Source: CALOCY01 sp942491975
GTDB taxonomy: Bacteria; Bacteroidota; Bacteroidia; Bacteroidales; Prolixibacteraceae
Length of the DNA stretch: 64,000 nt
Assembly: GCA_942491975.1 (NCBI GenBank)
Contig: CALOCY010000004.1
Location: 1,674,001 to 1,738,000, forward strand
Direction of reading: 5' to 3'
Positions 28,487 through 37,156 of this stretch are shown here, one piece after another (position 1 is the first letter of the stretch; each line of letters starts with the position of its first letter). The translations under genes were made by a program, and so were the position numbers. The notes below the pieces were generated by a model, which ran no database searches, was not told the origin of the DNA, and saw only the letters and a list, made by a program, of their open reading frames with translations.

Positions 28487-28834
28487 ATGAGAGACAAGTT
28501 ACCCGAAATACCTGACTGGACCAACGAGATGGATGCGGCCATTACCATTTGCGATAAGGAAGCCAATATTGTGTATATGAACGAAAAATCGGCCAATGAT
28601 TTTGCCAAATATGGGGGGTATGATTTGATCGGTAGAAGCCTGTTTGACTGCCATATCCCCACTTCCAATGAAAAGATCAGGGACATGCTCCAAACGCCTC
28701 GAAAACACTCCTATATCAACCGCAAAAACGACAAAATGAAAGTGATCCACCAAACGCCCTGGATGAATAATGGCCAACATTTGGGGATTATTGAGATTAG
28801 TTTTGAGCTGCCCGATAACATTGCATTACCTTAA
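28487..28834 (+). CDS. Stand-alone PAS domain protein
   Basis: 115 residues forming one PAS domain: MDAAITICDKEANIVYMNEKSA at the start of the sheet (core ITICDKEANIVYMN), GYDLIGRSLFDCH as the F-helix region, and a final sheet strand GIIEISFELP. There is no kinase, GGDEF, helix-turn-helix or methyl-accepting partner domain and no membrane segment. PAS domains sense small ligands, haem, flavin or redox state, or bind other PAS domains. No ligand-specific residue can be named. It may act as a free adaptor. It follows the GH16-like gene on the same strand, but the inverted repeat between them argues against a simple operon. Confidence 0.8.
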   Translation: MRDKLPEIPDWTNEMDAAITICDKEANIVYMNEKSANDFAKYGGYDLIGRSLFDCHIPTSNEKIRDMLQTPRKHSYINRKNDKMKVIHQTPWMNNGQHLGIIEISFELPDNIALP

Positions 28835-28920
28835 CGATAAAAACAGGCTATACAATATTGAATAATACTTTTATGTTAAAATATCTCTTTGACGAACTGC
28901 TCATTTTTTTACATCAAGGA

Positions 28921-28952
28921 TTCGTCATAAAGTGCCAATTCTTATACTTTTG
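28921..28952 (+). promoter_or_regulatory. Candidate promoter for the M14 pair
   Basis: TTCG at 28921-28924 (one mismatch to TTTG), a 20-base spacer and TACTTTTG at 28945-28952. It would give a leader of about 55 bases to the ATG at 29015. Confidence 0.42.
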
Positions 28953-29014
28953 TTTGATGCTGTTTTTTTATCATTAAAAAGGAATTATGACATTAACTTA
29001 TTTTACAATAAATT

Positions 29015-30781
29015 ATGATTAAAATTATCACCCTCATGTGCACTCTATTTATACTTTTTGCCTTGAAAAGTAACGCACAAAAAATTACTTACAACAAGTA
29101 CCACACGCCTGAAGAGGTTGAGTACTTTATAACAACACTCTCAAAAACATCTCCGGGTGTATTAAAACGAATAGAGCTTGCACAAACAACAACAGGAAGA
29201 ACTGTAAGTATTCTTGAAATTAAAAAAGAGAAAAAAAAACCTGCAATATTAGTCGTGGCAAACCCTGATGGAATTACCCCGCTTGCAACAGAAGGTGCAC
29301 TTTACCTGGCGAAATACATTCTCGATTCGGTAACAGATAACCGTTTTAACTGGTATATACTTCCCAATCTCAATCCTGATGCAGCAGCAAAATTCTTTGA
29401 AAAGGTGAAACAGTTCGATACCGGAAACAATAACGCCTACAATGATGACATGGATGATCAGGTTGATGAAGATGGCCCAGATGATCTGAACGGTGATGGG
29501 TTTATTACACAAATGCTTGTTGCTTCTCCTGATGGCAAATACATAAAAGATCCAAAAGAGTCCCGTATTGTACGAAAAGCAGATTATCAGAAAGGTGAAA
29601 AGGGAGAATACAAAATATTTTCCGAAGGCATTGACAATGATAACGATGGGCAATACAACGAAGACAGTCAGGGGGGTACAAATATAGGGATGAATTTCCC
29701 AGAAAAATTTCAAATACATACAGCTAAAGGGGGAAAATGGCCCGGAAGCGAAGACGAATCGTATGCATTGATGAAATTTGTTTCTGAACACCCTGAAATA
29801 GCCATGACTGTTACTTTAGGGGAATCGGACTTTTGTATAGCCCCGTTCAAAGGCGAAGGCAAACCCGTATCTTTGAATGATGAAGTTAAAATACTACCCA
29901 GGTATGGCAAAATGCTTAACATTAGCACACAACAAAAATATACCCGGAAAGAAGTGGCTGAAATTGCAACTGCAGCCTTCCCCGGAAATCAATACAATGA
30001 AGACAATATTTCATTTCTTTTGGAGAAAAAGCCTTTTACAGCCCCTTTAGCAGAAGATATTTTCTATTATACCACCCTTTCTGATAAGTACACTGCATTT
30101 TTAAAAGAGAGAGGGGTTGATGCGAAACTGATGAAACCGGAGAAAGCTAAAAACGGCTCATTTGAACTGTGGTCATATTTTCAGCTTGGCATCCCTACAT
30201 TTAGCATGAGCCTTTGGGAACCCTTATTTCTTTCTGATTCTGTTAAAAATAACGATCACTTACTACTCATGCATTACGACTCAATTAAAACAGTGACTGG
30301 CTTTTTGCCATGGACAAATTTTGCCCACCCGCAACTGGGAGATGTTGAAATTGGGGGGTTTATTCCTTATGCAAAAAACACGCCTGCTGAAAATCAGATC
30401 CGTAAAATGCTAAGCACAAAAATCCCGTGGATTGTTGAGTTGGCCCAAAACCTGCCAACATTAACAATCGGGGAAAACCGGATAAGACCTTTAGGTAATA
30501 ATCTGTATGAACTGACCATCTGGATAGAAAACAATGCGCTTATCCCTTTTCCAACAGCAATGGGAAAAGTAAATAAACACCCTTTCCCGGCTATTGTAAC
30601 GCTTGCAGGAGAAAATATTGAGATTCTTGAGGGTAAAACACGTACACCTGTTAACGCAGTGCCCGGGTTAGACAATATAAAATTACAATGGGTTATAAAA
30701 TCCGACAAAAAAACAAAAGCAACAATAACCATTGAGAGCAAAATTGCCGGCAACGATAATACAACCATTGAGCTAAAATAA
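29015..30781 (+). CDS. Exported M14 carboxypeptidase-like protein, active site lost
   Basis: 588 residues, signal peptide ending SNAQ at about 21. It aligns along its length with the M14 protein encoded next door. The zinc motif HxxE of that neighbour (His96/Glu99) is Asp85 and Thr88 here, the third ligand His is replaced by Gly in TLGESD, and the catalytic Glu by Ser in FSMSLWE. All four key residues are therefore missing and peptidase activity is not expected. Two acidic D/N/G-rich loops (about 144-163 and 206-217) resemble calcium-binding turns and are kept. It is 26 bp upstream of the active-looking paralogue and probably co-transcribed; a binding or chaperone role is inference. Confidence 0.85.
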   Translation: MIKIITLMCTLFILFALKSNAQKITYNKYHTPEEVEYFITTLSKTSPGVLKRIELAQTTTGRTVSILEIKKEKKKPAILVVANPDGITPLATEGALYLAKYILDSVTDNRFNWYILPNLNPDAAAKFFEKVKQFDTGNNNAYNDDMDDQVDEDGPDDLNGDGFITQMLVASPDGKYIKDPKESRIVRKADYQKGEKGEYKIFSEGIDNDNDGQYNEDSQGGTNIGMNFPEKFQIHTAKGGKWPGSEDESYALMKFVSEHPEIAMTVTLGESDFCIAPFKGEGKPVSLNDEVKILPRYGKMLNISTQQKYTRKEVAEIATAAFPGNQYNEDNISFLLEKKPFTAPLAEDIFYYTTLSDKYTAFLKERGVDAKLMKPEKAKNGSFELWSYFQLGIPTFSMSLWEPLFLSDSVKNNDHLLLMHYDSIKTVTGFLPWTNFAHPQLGDVEIGGFIPYAKNTPAENQIRKMLSTKIPWIVELAQNLPTLTIGENRIRPLGNNLYELTIWIENNALIPFPTAMGKVNKHPFPAIVTLAGENIEILEGKTRTPVNAVPGLDNIKLQWVIKSDKKTKATITIESKIAGNDNTTIELK

Positions 30782-30807
30782 TTGATCAACCTGTAAATAC
30801 TTCTGAT

Positions 30808-32526
30808 ATGAAACCAACTATACTATTACTGATTGTCCTGACATTCATATTATCCAATATAAAAGCCGCTGAAAACAGTGATATTAATATCCCGTTACGC
30901 TTTGACCGCTATTACACGTATGAGGAGGTTAATATTGCATTAAACACTTTACATGAAGCATATCCCCGGCTTACCCGCCTCGATATGGTGGGTAAAAGTG
31001 AAGAAGGCCGTGAAATATGGGCATTAACCATCAACAATCCGCAAACGGGAAAATCCCTGGAAAAACCGGGCGTTTATGTGGATGGAAATATTCATGGCAA
31101 TGAGATACAGGCCGGAGAGGTGTGTCTTTACATTGCAAACTATCTGCTTACAAAATATGCCAATAATCCCAACATAAAAGCACTTGTCGATAAAAATGCA
31201 TGGTACATTATTCCTGTTGTAAATGCAGATGGCAGGGCCCATTTCTTCAACGATGCAAATACATCAAGCACAAACAGGGGCATCCGCCGGCCAAAAGATG
31301 ATGATCGGGACGGATTGTTTGATGAAGATGGCCATGATGACCTTGATAAAGATGGCAATATTTGCTTTATGCGAATCCACGACCCTTTCGGGTTGTATAA
31401 AACAGACCCGGAAGATGCGCGTTTAATGGTGCAAATAAAACCGGGAGAGAAAGGAGAATGGACACTGTTGGGATACGAAGGAATTGATAATGATGGAGAT
31501 GGAAAGTTTAATGAAGACTCCGAAGGATATGTCGACCCAAACAGAAATTGGCCATACGACTGGAAACCAAAATACATTCAGGGCGGGGCCGGTGATTATC
31601 CTCTTTCCGGGACAGGGCTGAAAGCCGTTGCCCGATATATTGAGGAACGCCCGAATATCATAATGGCATGGGCCTTTCATAATTCCGGGGGGATGTTTTT
31701 AAGGACCCCTGCCAGAAAAGATGACCGGTTAAATCCCAATGATATCAAAGTATACGACCTTCTGGGTAAAAATGCCGAAAAAATAGTTCCCGGATATGTC
31801 TATAAACCGGCTTATGAGTTGTACCCTACAAATGGTGGTTTTGACGAGTTTGCATTTAACCATATCGGGGCCTATAGTTTTACAGGCGAACTACACCAAT
31901 CATCAAAAGAGACTTATGACAAACCTGACCTTCAAAAACCGGCCTCCACAGATTATATACAACGTAACCGTGAGCGTTTGAAATTCAACGATTACCTTAC
32001 GCACGATGAATTATACAAGCCATGGGAGAAGTATAACCACCCTGTTTACGGTGAAATTGAAATCGGGGGATGGGTAAAAATGAGTTCCCGCCTGCCCCAC
32101 CCCTTCATGCTTCCCGATTTGGTACACCGCAATGCTATGGCAGTACTCTACTCTGCTTCGCAAACACCGGAAGTGGGGATGACGGTGTTGGAAACGAAAA
32201 AAACAGGTAAAAACCTATATAAAATCAGGGTGAGGCTATCCAACCCCAAAGGAATCCCCACAATGGCACACAGAAGTGTAAAAAACAGACTCTACCCGCA
32301 GGACATGTTAAAAGTAGAAGGGGTAAACGTTGTTGCCGGGGGGAAAATAACCAACATATACAACAACCAGGTCGATTATAAAATATTCAAACCGGAAGTA
32401 CAGTTCCTGGTTGTCCCAAAGTTTGGTAAAGTTGATTTCGAGTTTATTGTTGAAGGCAATGGCACTGCCAAAATCAGCTATTCCTCGCGCAAGGCAAAGA
32501 ACTGCGCAACAACGGTTAAGCTTTGA
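30808..32526 (+). CDS. Exported M14 family zinc carboxypeptidase
   Basis: 572 residues with a signal peptide (to about residue 21, IKAAENS). The M14 catalytic set is intact: HGNE at 96-99 binding zinc, His291 in AFHNSGG as the third ligand, and Glu361 in YSFTGELH as the general base. Two Asp/Asn/Gly loops, around 165-184 and DNDGDGKFNED at 227-237, look like calcium-binding turns. The C-terminal about 140 residues form a beta-rich domain (GWVKMSSRLPHPF onward). It should trim C-terminal residues from peptides outside the cytoplasm. It is second in a two-gene unit with its inactive paralogue. Confidence 0.9.
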   Translation: MKPTILLLIVLTFILSNIKAAENSDINIPLRFDRYYTYEEVNIALNTLHEAYPRLTRLDMVGKSEEGREIWALTINNPQTGKSLEKPGVYVDGNIHGNEIQAGEVCLYIANYLLTKYANNPNIKALVDKNAWYIIPVVNADGRAHFFNDANTSSTNRGIRRPKDDDRDGLFDEDGHDDLDKDGNICFMRIHDPFGLYKTDPEDARLMVQIKPGEKGEWTLLGYEGIDNDGDGKFNEDSEGYVDPNRNWPYDWKPKYIQGGAGDYPLSGTGLKAVARYIEERPNIIMAWAFHNSGGMFLRTPARKDDRLNPNDIKVYDLLGKNAEKIVPGYVYKPAYELYPTNGGFDEFAFNHIGAYSFTGELHQSSKETYDKPDLQKPASTDYIQRNRERLKFNDYLTHDELYKPWEKYNHPVYGEIEIGGWVKMSSRLPHPFMLPDLVHRNAMAVLYSASQTPEVGMTVLETKKTGKNLYKIRVRLSNPKGIPTMAHRSVKNRLYPQDMLKVEGVNVVAGGKITNIYNNQVDYKIFKPEVQFLVVPKFGKVDFEFIVEGNGTAKISYSSRKAKNCATTVKL

Positions 32527-32636
32527 CGATTGGTTGACGAGTTGATATGAGGAACGACACCTCTATTAAAAAGATGTCATCCCTGGCAGGCATCCATGTA
32601 TATTTCATAAAAAGCCAGATGAAATTTTCACAGAAA

Positions 32637-32685
32637 GCAATTATTATTTATACTGCAACAACACAGAACAAAAAATAATAATTGC
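32637..32685. repeat. 13-bp perfect inverted repeat between convergent genes
   Basis: GCAATTATTATTT (32637-32649) and its exact complement at 32673-32685 are separated by 23 bases. It lies between the end of the M14 pair and the end of rluF. It may help termination, but no T-run follows on either side. Confidence 0.55.
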
Positions 32686-32705
32686 CAATATCCTACTGAA
32701 TTAAA

Positions 32706-32750
32706 CTTTGTGCTACTTTGTGAATGACCTTTGTGTGCTTTGTGGTAAAA
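32706..32750. repeat. CTTTGTG-word repeat segment
   Basis: The word CTTTGTG or close variants occurs four times in 45 bases. It resembles the CTTTGCG-rich segment at 28383-28475 and is probably an intergenic repeat family found in this phylum. Function unknown. Confidence 0.45.
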
Positions 32751-32783
32751 ATATTTCAACCCTTGATTCGCATTAACAATTGA

Positions 32784-33512
32784 TTATTGTGTTTTGGACG
32801 ATGATGCAACCAAACGGTTAATCTCTTTCAACTCTTTATGGGTTAAATGCCTCCATTTTCCAACGGGCATATCAAGCGATATGTTCATAATCCGGACACG
32901 CTTTAACTTCAGGACTTTATAGCCTAAATATTCGCACATTCTGCGAATTTGCCTATTTAAGCCTTGTGTGAGTATAATTTTAAACTCGGATTTGTTGGTC
33001 TGTCTTACAAAACATTTGCGTGTAACGGTATCCAGAACAGGAATGCCATTTCCCATTTTTGCAATAAATTCATTGGTTACCGGTTTATTTACCGTAACCA
33101 CATACTCTTTTTCGTGATGGTTTCCGGCACGCAGGATTTTATTGACCATGTCGCCATCATTCGTTAAAAAAATCAACCCTTCGCTGGGTTTGTCCAACCG
33201 GCCTATCGGGAAAATACGTTTGGGATAGTTGATGTAATCAATAATATTGTCTTTTTCTACTCTGGTGTCGGTTGTACACACGATGCCTATGGGTTTGTTA
33301 AACGCAATGTAAACGGGTTTTTCTTCGGGTGCTGAAACTAATTCGCCATCAACCCGCACTTCATCTCCGGGGATAATTTTAGTCCCCATTTCAGGGACAA
33401 CACCGTTGATGGTAACACGCCCTTCATCTATAAGCTTATCGGCAGCCCTGCGTGAGCAGTATCCTGTTTCACTTAAGTATTTGTTGATCCTTGTTGACCG
33501 GGTCTCTTTCAT
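32784..33512 (-). CDS. rluF: 23S rRNA pseudouridine synthase RluF-type
   Basis: 242 residues. An S4 RNA-binding domain opens the protein (RINKYLSETGYCSRRAADKLI), followed by the RsuA/RluB/E/F catalytic domain. The signature GRLDKPSEGLIFLTNDGD has the catalytic Asp107, and TQGLNRQIRRMC plus RVRIMNISLD follow. The last motif matches RluF (23S position 2604) better than RluB; the exact site remains inference. It is shorter than E. coli RluF because it lacks the C-terminal tail. It starts 34 bp after the methyltransferase gene on the same strand ends and could be transcribed with it. Confidence 0.88.
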   Translation of the reverse strand: MKETRSTRINKYLSETGYCSRRAADKLIDEGRVTINGVVPEMGTKIIPGDEVRVDGELVSAPEEKPVYIAFNKPIGIVCTTDTRVEKDNIIDYINYPKRIFPIGRLDKPSEGLIFLTNDGDMVNKILRAGNHHEKEYVVTVNKPVTNEFIAKMGNGIPVLDTVTRKCFVRQTNKSEFKIILTQGLNRQIRRMCEYLGYKVLKLKRVRIMNISLDMPVGKWRHLTHKELKEINRLVASSSKTQ

Positions 33513-33546
33513 CGTAATTATTTCGTCAATGCGTGATCAATAGCGT

Positions 33547-34374
33547 TTATCTTGTTCCATTTCGTTTTCCCTGTTTTGAATACATTTTATATAGAATGGA
33601 ATTTCTCAATATTCTTGTTATCAGGATTTTAACACTTTTAGGATTAATATAAGAAGGGACATAAAAAATTATGAGAGGCCATCCACAAAAAGGCAACTGC
33701 TTATGATAGATCGGATAGGAAAGCCTATAACTTTTTAGGTTTTCCGGCCGCCCCAGAAATTTAATGTAATTTGCTGATGCCTCTTTTTTTGCAATAATCA
33801 ATTTATTGAAACCCACCGCAATTGACACAAAATTCCTGTGTTTTTTCAGAAACGCTGTTAATGCTTCTGTAACTCCCGGCCATTCCGGTCTAAACGGGTC
33901 ATCCAAAATAATAATTCCTTTTTCGTGGATAGCTTTTGAAGCAAGAATTAAGTCATTAAGTGCTTCTGTAGCATTATGTCCGCCATCTATGTGAAACATG
34001 CGATAACCAGATCCTGTTTTATCAATACTGAGTTCAGATGACAGGCATGTATAAATGGTATTTACATCCTTTGATGAATGCTTTTTTATATTTTTCAAAA
34101 AAATATGCTTATTCCCTTTCCCGGAGTTAGAGAGATTATCTCCCTGCAATTCAAAAACATCACAAACATTTATATTTTCTGATTTACCAAGCAGGTGAGA
34201 AAAGAATATTGTACTTTTTCCATGATGAACCCCAATCTCAAAAATATCCCCGGATATCTTTTGTGCTATTTGAAATTCATCAAGTAATGCAATAAATAGT
34301 CCTGCCTCTTTAGAAAACCAGCCTTCTATATTTTGTATTCTATTAAGTATTTTTTTCGTTTTTAGGTATTTCAT
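33547..34374 (-). CDS. Class I SAM methyltransferase (Methyltransf_24-like)
   Basis: 275 residues. Motif I is DIFEIGVHHGKSTIFF near 42-57. A second acidic loop is CDVFELQGDN and the characteristic MFHIDGGHNATEALNDL follows, then IIILDDPFRPEWPG. These features are shared by Methyltransf_24 and cephalosporin-hydroxylase-like enzymes often found in surface-glycan loci. The C-terminal about 70 residues are basic and hydrophobic without a clear match. It follows the glycosyltransferase gene on the same strand after 54 bp, so the pair probably modifies a glycan. A/T content is higher than in the neighbouring housekeeping genes. Confidence 0.82.
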   Translation of the reverse strand: MKYLKTKKILNRIQNIEGWFSKEAGLFIALLDEFQIAQKISGDIFEIGVHHGKSTIFFSHLLGKSENINVCDVFELQGDNLSNSGKGNKHIFLKNIKKHSSKDVNTIYTCLSSELSIDKTGSGYRMFHIDGGHNATEALNDLILASKAIHEKGIIILDDPFRPEWPGVTEALTAFLKKHRNFVSIAVGFNKLIIAKKEASANYIKFLGRPENLKSYRLSYPIYHKQLPFCGWPLIIFYVPSYINPKSVKILITRILRNSILYKMYSKQGKRNGTR

Positions 34375-34428
34375 ATATTTTCTTTTGTGAACTGTATGTA
34401 ATTGCCTTAATGAAAAAATGTTGTCAAT

Positions 34429-35628
34429 TTATTTTTTTGTTTTCAGCAATATCTTGTCTATTGTTTTTTCAAATTGTTCCCTAACAGTGTTTAGGTTATG
34501 ATTTTCCAGGACAATGTCAAAATCCATTGAATTGTACTTTTCGTTCTCACTCCAATCAAGAATTTTTTCTGCCAAATCACTTTCACCTTTAAAAGGGGCA
34601 GTAATTAACTTTAAATCCTCATCAAGGGGATAACCGGAATAAACAAGTGCCGGCTTCTTGTATTTGATAATGTCGTTTATATTGCCGGACATTTTAGTAT
34701 AACCATATTTTTCATTGTAAATGGTATGCCGGGTGTTGATTTTTATCGGAAGTATTAAAAAGTGTGAAAGGTTGATATAATGGTAGAAAACGCTTTGCTC
34801 AACAAAATTTTCGAAACTGGTTAACGTAAATTTATCAGACTCTAATGATTTAAAAAGTTTTACAATTTTTCTTTTATAGACGGAGTTGGATGAACCAAGT
34901 AAAATAAGCCGGATAGGTTTAATGTTTTTCTGGAGTACTATTTTAAATGCATTGTACAAACCCCTATAGTCTCTGATCCGTTGGTCTATTCTCCCGACAA
35001 CAGCGATTGTAGTGGGGATATTTTCCTGAATTTCCTGAATGGTTTTTTTATCCGGCATAAAGGATAAGGGCAGCACTATGGCTTTCGCTTTTGGAATATT
35101 GTAATTATCAACAGCATGATTCAAAATCAGGTTATTGGGGAAGGCATAATAGTGGGTTTTCTTCAAAAATTTTATTTTGTAATACGACTCCCGTTCACCA
35201 ATTGTTTTTCGGACAAAATGAGAAAGGTCTTTCCAAATAAAAAACGGTGTAAACCTGGGTGTATAGGCATTGATTAATTTATTGAAGCAGGCATTTGTAT
35301 TGTGTATCCTGACAATTGTTGCCGGTTTTAGCTCAAGATTGAAGAAGAAATTGAAATTTGAGGCTACTGTATTGAAAATGATTATATCTGAATTATTCAG
35401 TTTGTTGCAATTGGCATGGACAAATTCTGCTATAGGTAACGGCTCCTTTTTAAGGAATAAATGAAGATTATCAGGGAGGGTCAATTCATCACCTGCCACT
35501 TTTCTCCAGATATTTTCAGTAGTAAAGATATTGATACGAAAGTCTGTATTCGCTGTGATCTTGCAAAAATCACGGAGGACTTCTGCATGATAGTTAAATT
35601 CCAGGACCGATATCTCCGCTTTTTTCAT
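34429..35628 (-). CDS. Putative GT-B glycosyltransferase
   Basis: 399 residues. A two-domain GT-B layout is suggested: an N-terminal half with Rossmann-like strands (SDIIIFNTVASNFNFF, PATIVRIHNTNA) and a C-terminal half with IAVVGRIDQRIRDYRGL, IRLILLGSSNSV and the glycine/acid region KMSGNINDIIKYKKPALVYSGYPLDED. This resembles GT4-like enzymes, though the usual ExxxxxE motif is not clearly seen. It is probably cytoplasmic or membrane-peripheral, using a nucleotide sugar. First gene of the minus-strand group with the methyltransferase. The family assignment is moderate. Confidence 0.65.
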   Translation of the reverse strand: MKKAEISVLEFNYHAEVLRDFCKITANTDFRINIFTTENIWRKVAGDELTLPDNLHLFLKKEPLPIAEFVHANCNKLNNSDIIIFNTVASNFNFFFNLELKPATIVRIHNTNACFNKLINAYTPRFTPFFIWKDLSHFVRKTIGERESYYKIKFLKKTHYYAFPNNLILNHAVDNYNIPKAKAIVLPLSFMPDKKTIQEIQENIPTTIAVVGRIDQRIRDYRGLYNAFKIVLQKNIKPIRLILLGSSNSVYKRKIVKLFKSLESDKFTLTSFENFVEQSVFYHYINLSHFLILPIKINTRHTIYNEKYGYTKMSGNINDIIKYKKPALVYSGYPLDEDLKLITAPFKGESDLAEKILDWSENEKYNSMDFDIVLENHNLNTVREQFEKTIDKILLKTKK

Positions 35629-35814
35629 AACCGTGCAATATTGGGGATTTGAGTACTGCTATTGTGTTTTTGCCTCTGCAATTCGCCCAATACACTCTAT
35701 TTTATTGTGTTTTGCTTTGAATAGTAAATGTAATAAAAGTTCTTTTATGATATGAAGTGTTACAGAAGAAAACACGGATCTTAGTTCACAGGCTTTTATG
35801 GGGGTATCTTACTA

Positions 35815-36699
35815 TTAATTGTAGTGTGCCCGGCCACAACATTTTTTGAATTTCAGTCCGCTATTGCAGGGACAGGCGCTGTTTCTGCCAATACGTAACC
35901 TCTGTTTATTCCTGTTTCTCAAAATCATACGCTGATTAAAGATTTGCTCTAAAAGGCGATACAGTCCGGGATGTTTTCGGGCAAGCAGTTTTGGCCGTTC
36001 AAAGAAATATTCGCTGGCCACCGCAAAAAATTCAACCCGGTTTGTCCCGCCGTACGGATTTATATCTGATTTATTCGCGTAAATATCGTCAATCTTCTTA
36101 TTTATGAGTTCCAACCATGGAATGGTATACTGCCGTTCCAGCAGTAATGCGGGTATTCCATCAACAGAGCCGTCTAACTTATCGATCAGGTGAACAAATT
36201 CATGGATGGCCGTGTTTTTCATGTCCGATTCATTGGCAAACCCATGATGAAGGGCTGGTTTTGAGAGGATCATTTTGCCCTCCATGTACCCGGTGCCAAC
36301 GATACCCAAAATCGTTCTGTCGGGGCCTGAAGTTTCAAATTTTTCATTGAACATGTCGGGATAGAGCAGCACCTCATAAAGGTTCGTATACCGCCATTCG
36401 GGAAATTCGAAAATGGGGATTACAGCACTTGAAGCTACCAGTAGTTTGTCTGTTGTATCAACAGTTACATTTATCCCCGTTATTCTGGTATTCAATAAAA
36501 ATTCCTGGACTTTAAATTCAAATCGCATTTTTTCTTCTTTGGAGAGGCTATTGTAAAAGGCTGTTTTTTCCGCAAGTGTTATTCTCCATTCCGGGGGGAA
36601 AGGGTGATCCGGTTTAATCCAACCATTTTTTCCCCACCGTTTTTTGATGATCAAAAGAACCACAACTACGACAAATAAAAATACAACAGCGGATATCAT
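35815..36699 (-). CDS. MtfA-like zinc peptidase with C-terminal SEC-C motif
   Basis: 294 residues. One membrane helix (about 3-17) anchors the N-terminus. The MtfA/peptidase M90 domain follows with PEWR, the gluzincin motif HEFVH at 166-170, LIDKLDG and, downstream, the NRVEFFAVASEYFFERP helix that supplies the third ligand. The last 25 residues are a SEC-C zinc motif, NSACPCNSGLKFKKCCG. E. coli MtfA is an aminopeptidase that also binds the Mlc regulator; it lacks both the membrane helix and SEC-C. The extra modules suggest membrane localisation and a nucleic-acid or protein contact, which is inference. Confidence 0.85.
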   Translation of the reverse strand: MISAVVFLFVVVVVLLIIKKRWGKNGWIKPDHPFPPEWRITLAEKTAFYNSLSKEEKMRFEFKVQEFLLNTRITGINVTVDTTDKLLVASSAVIPIFEFPEWRYTNLYEVLLYPDMFNEKFETSGPDRTILGIVGTGYMEGKMILSKPALHHGFANESDMKNTAIHEFVHLIDKLDGSVDGIPALLLERQYTIPWLELINKKIDDIYANKSDINPYGGTNRVEFFAVASEYFFERPKLLARKHPGLYRLLEQIFNQRMILRNRNKQRLRIGRNSACPCNSGLKFKKCCGRAHYN

Positions 36700-37156
36700 T
36701 GGCTAAATGTATGATGTTTGAGTATTTCATCCATTGTTATGATAGATGATTGCTAAAATTAACAATAATGTTTCAACTTTTACAGCGGGATACAATGAAG
36801 ATTAAAATAATGATTCACGCCTGTGATTGCATTTTAACCACAATAATTTTCCTGTTGCTTAGCTGCTGTTCCCCATCCCACCGGCAGGCATTGGGTAGGC
36901 AATACCACTATTGATAACTAACCATCTATCTCGTTAGACAAATCTAAAGGATAACTATCGTGGATTTTTTTGCTTCGTTTCTTTTCATCTATGGAAAAGA
37001 ATTGAGCAACGCGAAATCGTGAATACCTGATTTTTAAGCCATGAACAAATGAAGAAGGATTTGAACTGAAATGTTATTAATCTGATTTGCAGGGCTTTAT
37101 TGTGAATTGTATATATCTTGGATAAAGATATTTTATAGTCGAACTCCGGTTAATAG
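36700..37156. other. Gene-poor stretch (457 bp)
   Basis: Apart from the possible 39-codon lipoprotein at 36795-36914, I see no coding frame, strong hairpin or promoter. Near its 3' end TTAATAG is repeated directly (37150-37165), which looks like simple sequence. Confidence 0.5.
36795..36914 (+). CDS. Possible 39-residue lipoprotein
   Basis: The frame starts MKIKIMIHACDC, runs through a hydrophobic stretch ILTTIIFLLLSCC and ends with a short polar tail after a lipobox-like LLSC. If translated and lipidated, only about 16 residues would remain. Such tiny lipoproteins exist (lysis or entericidin-like), but chance is possible, since no ribosome-binding or promoter signal supports it. It could also be the relic of a longer lipoprotein. 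Confidence 0.28.
   Translation: MKIKIMIHACDCILTTIIFLLLSCCSPSHRQALGRQYHY

Noticed and set aside
29249..29791. 180-codon minus-strand frame
   Set aside because: Antisense to the first M14 gene, no recognisable domain and composition typical of a shadow.
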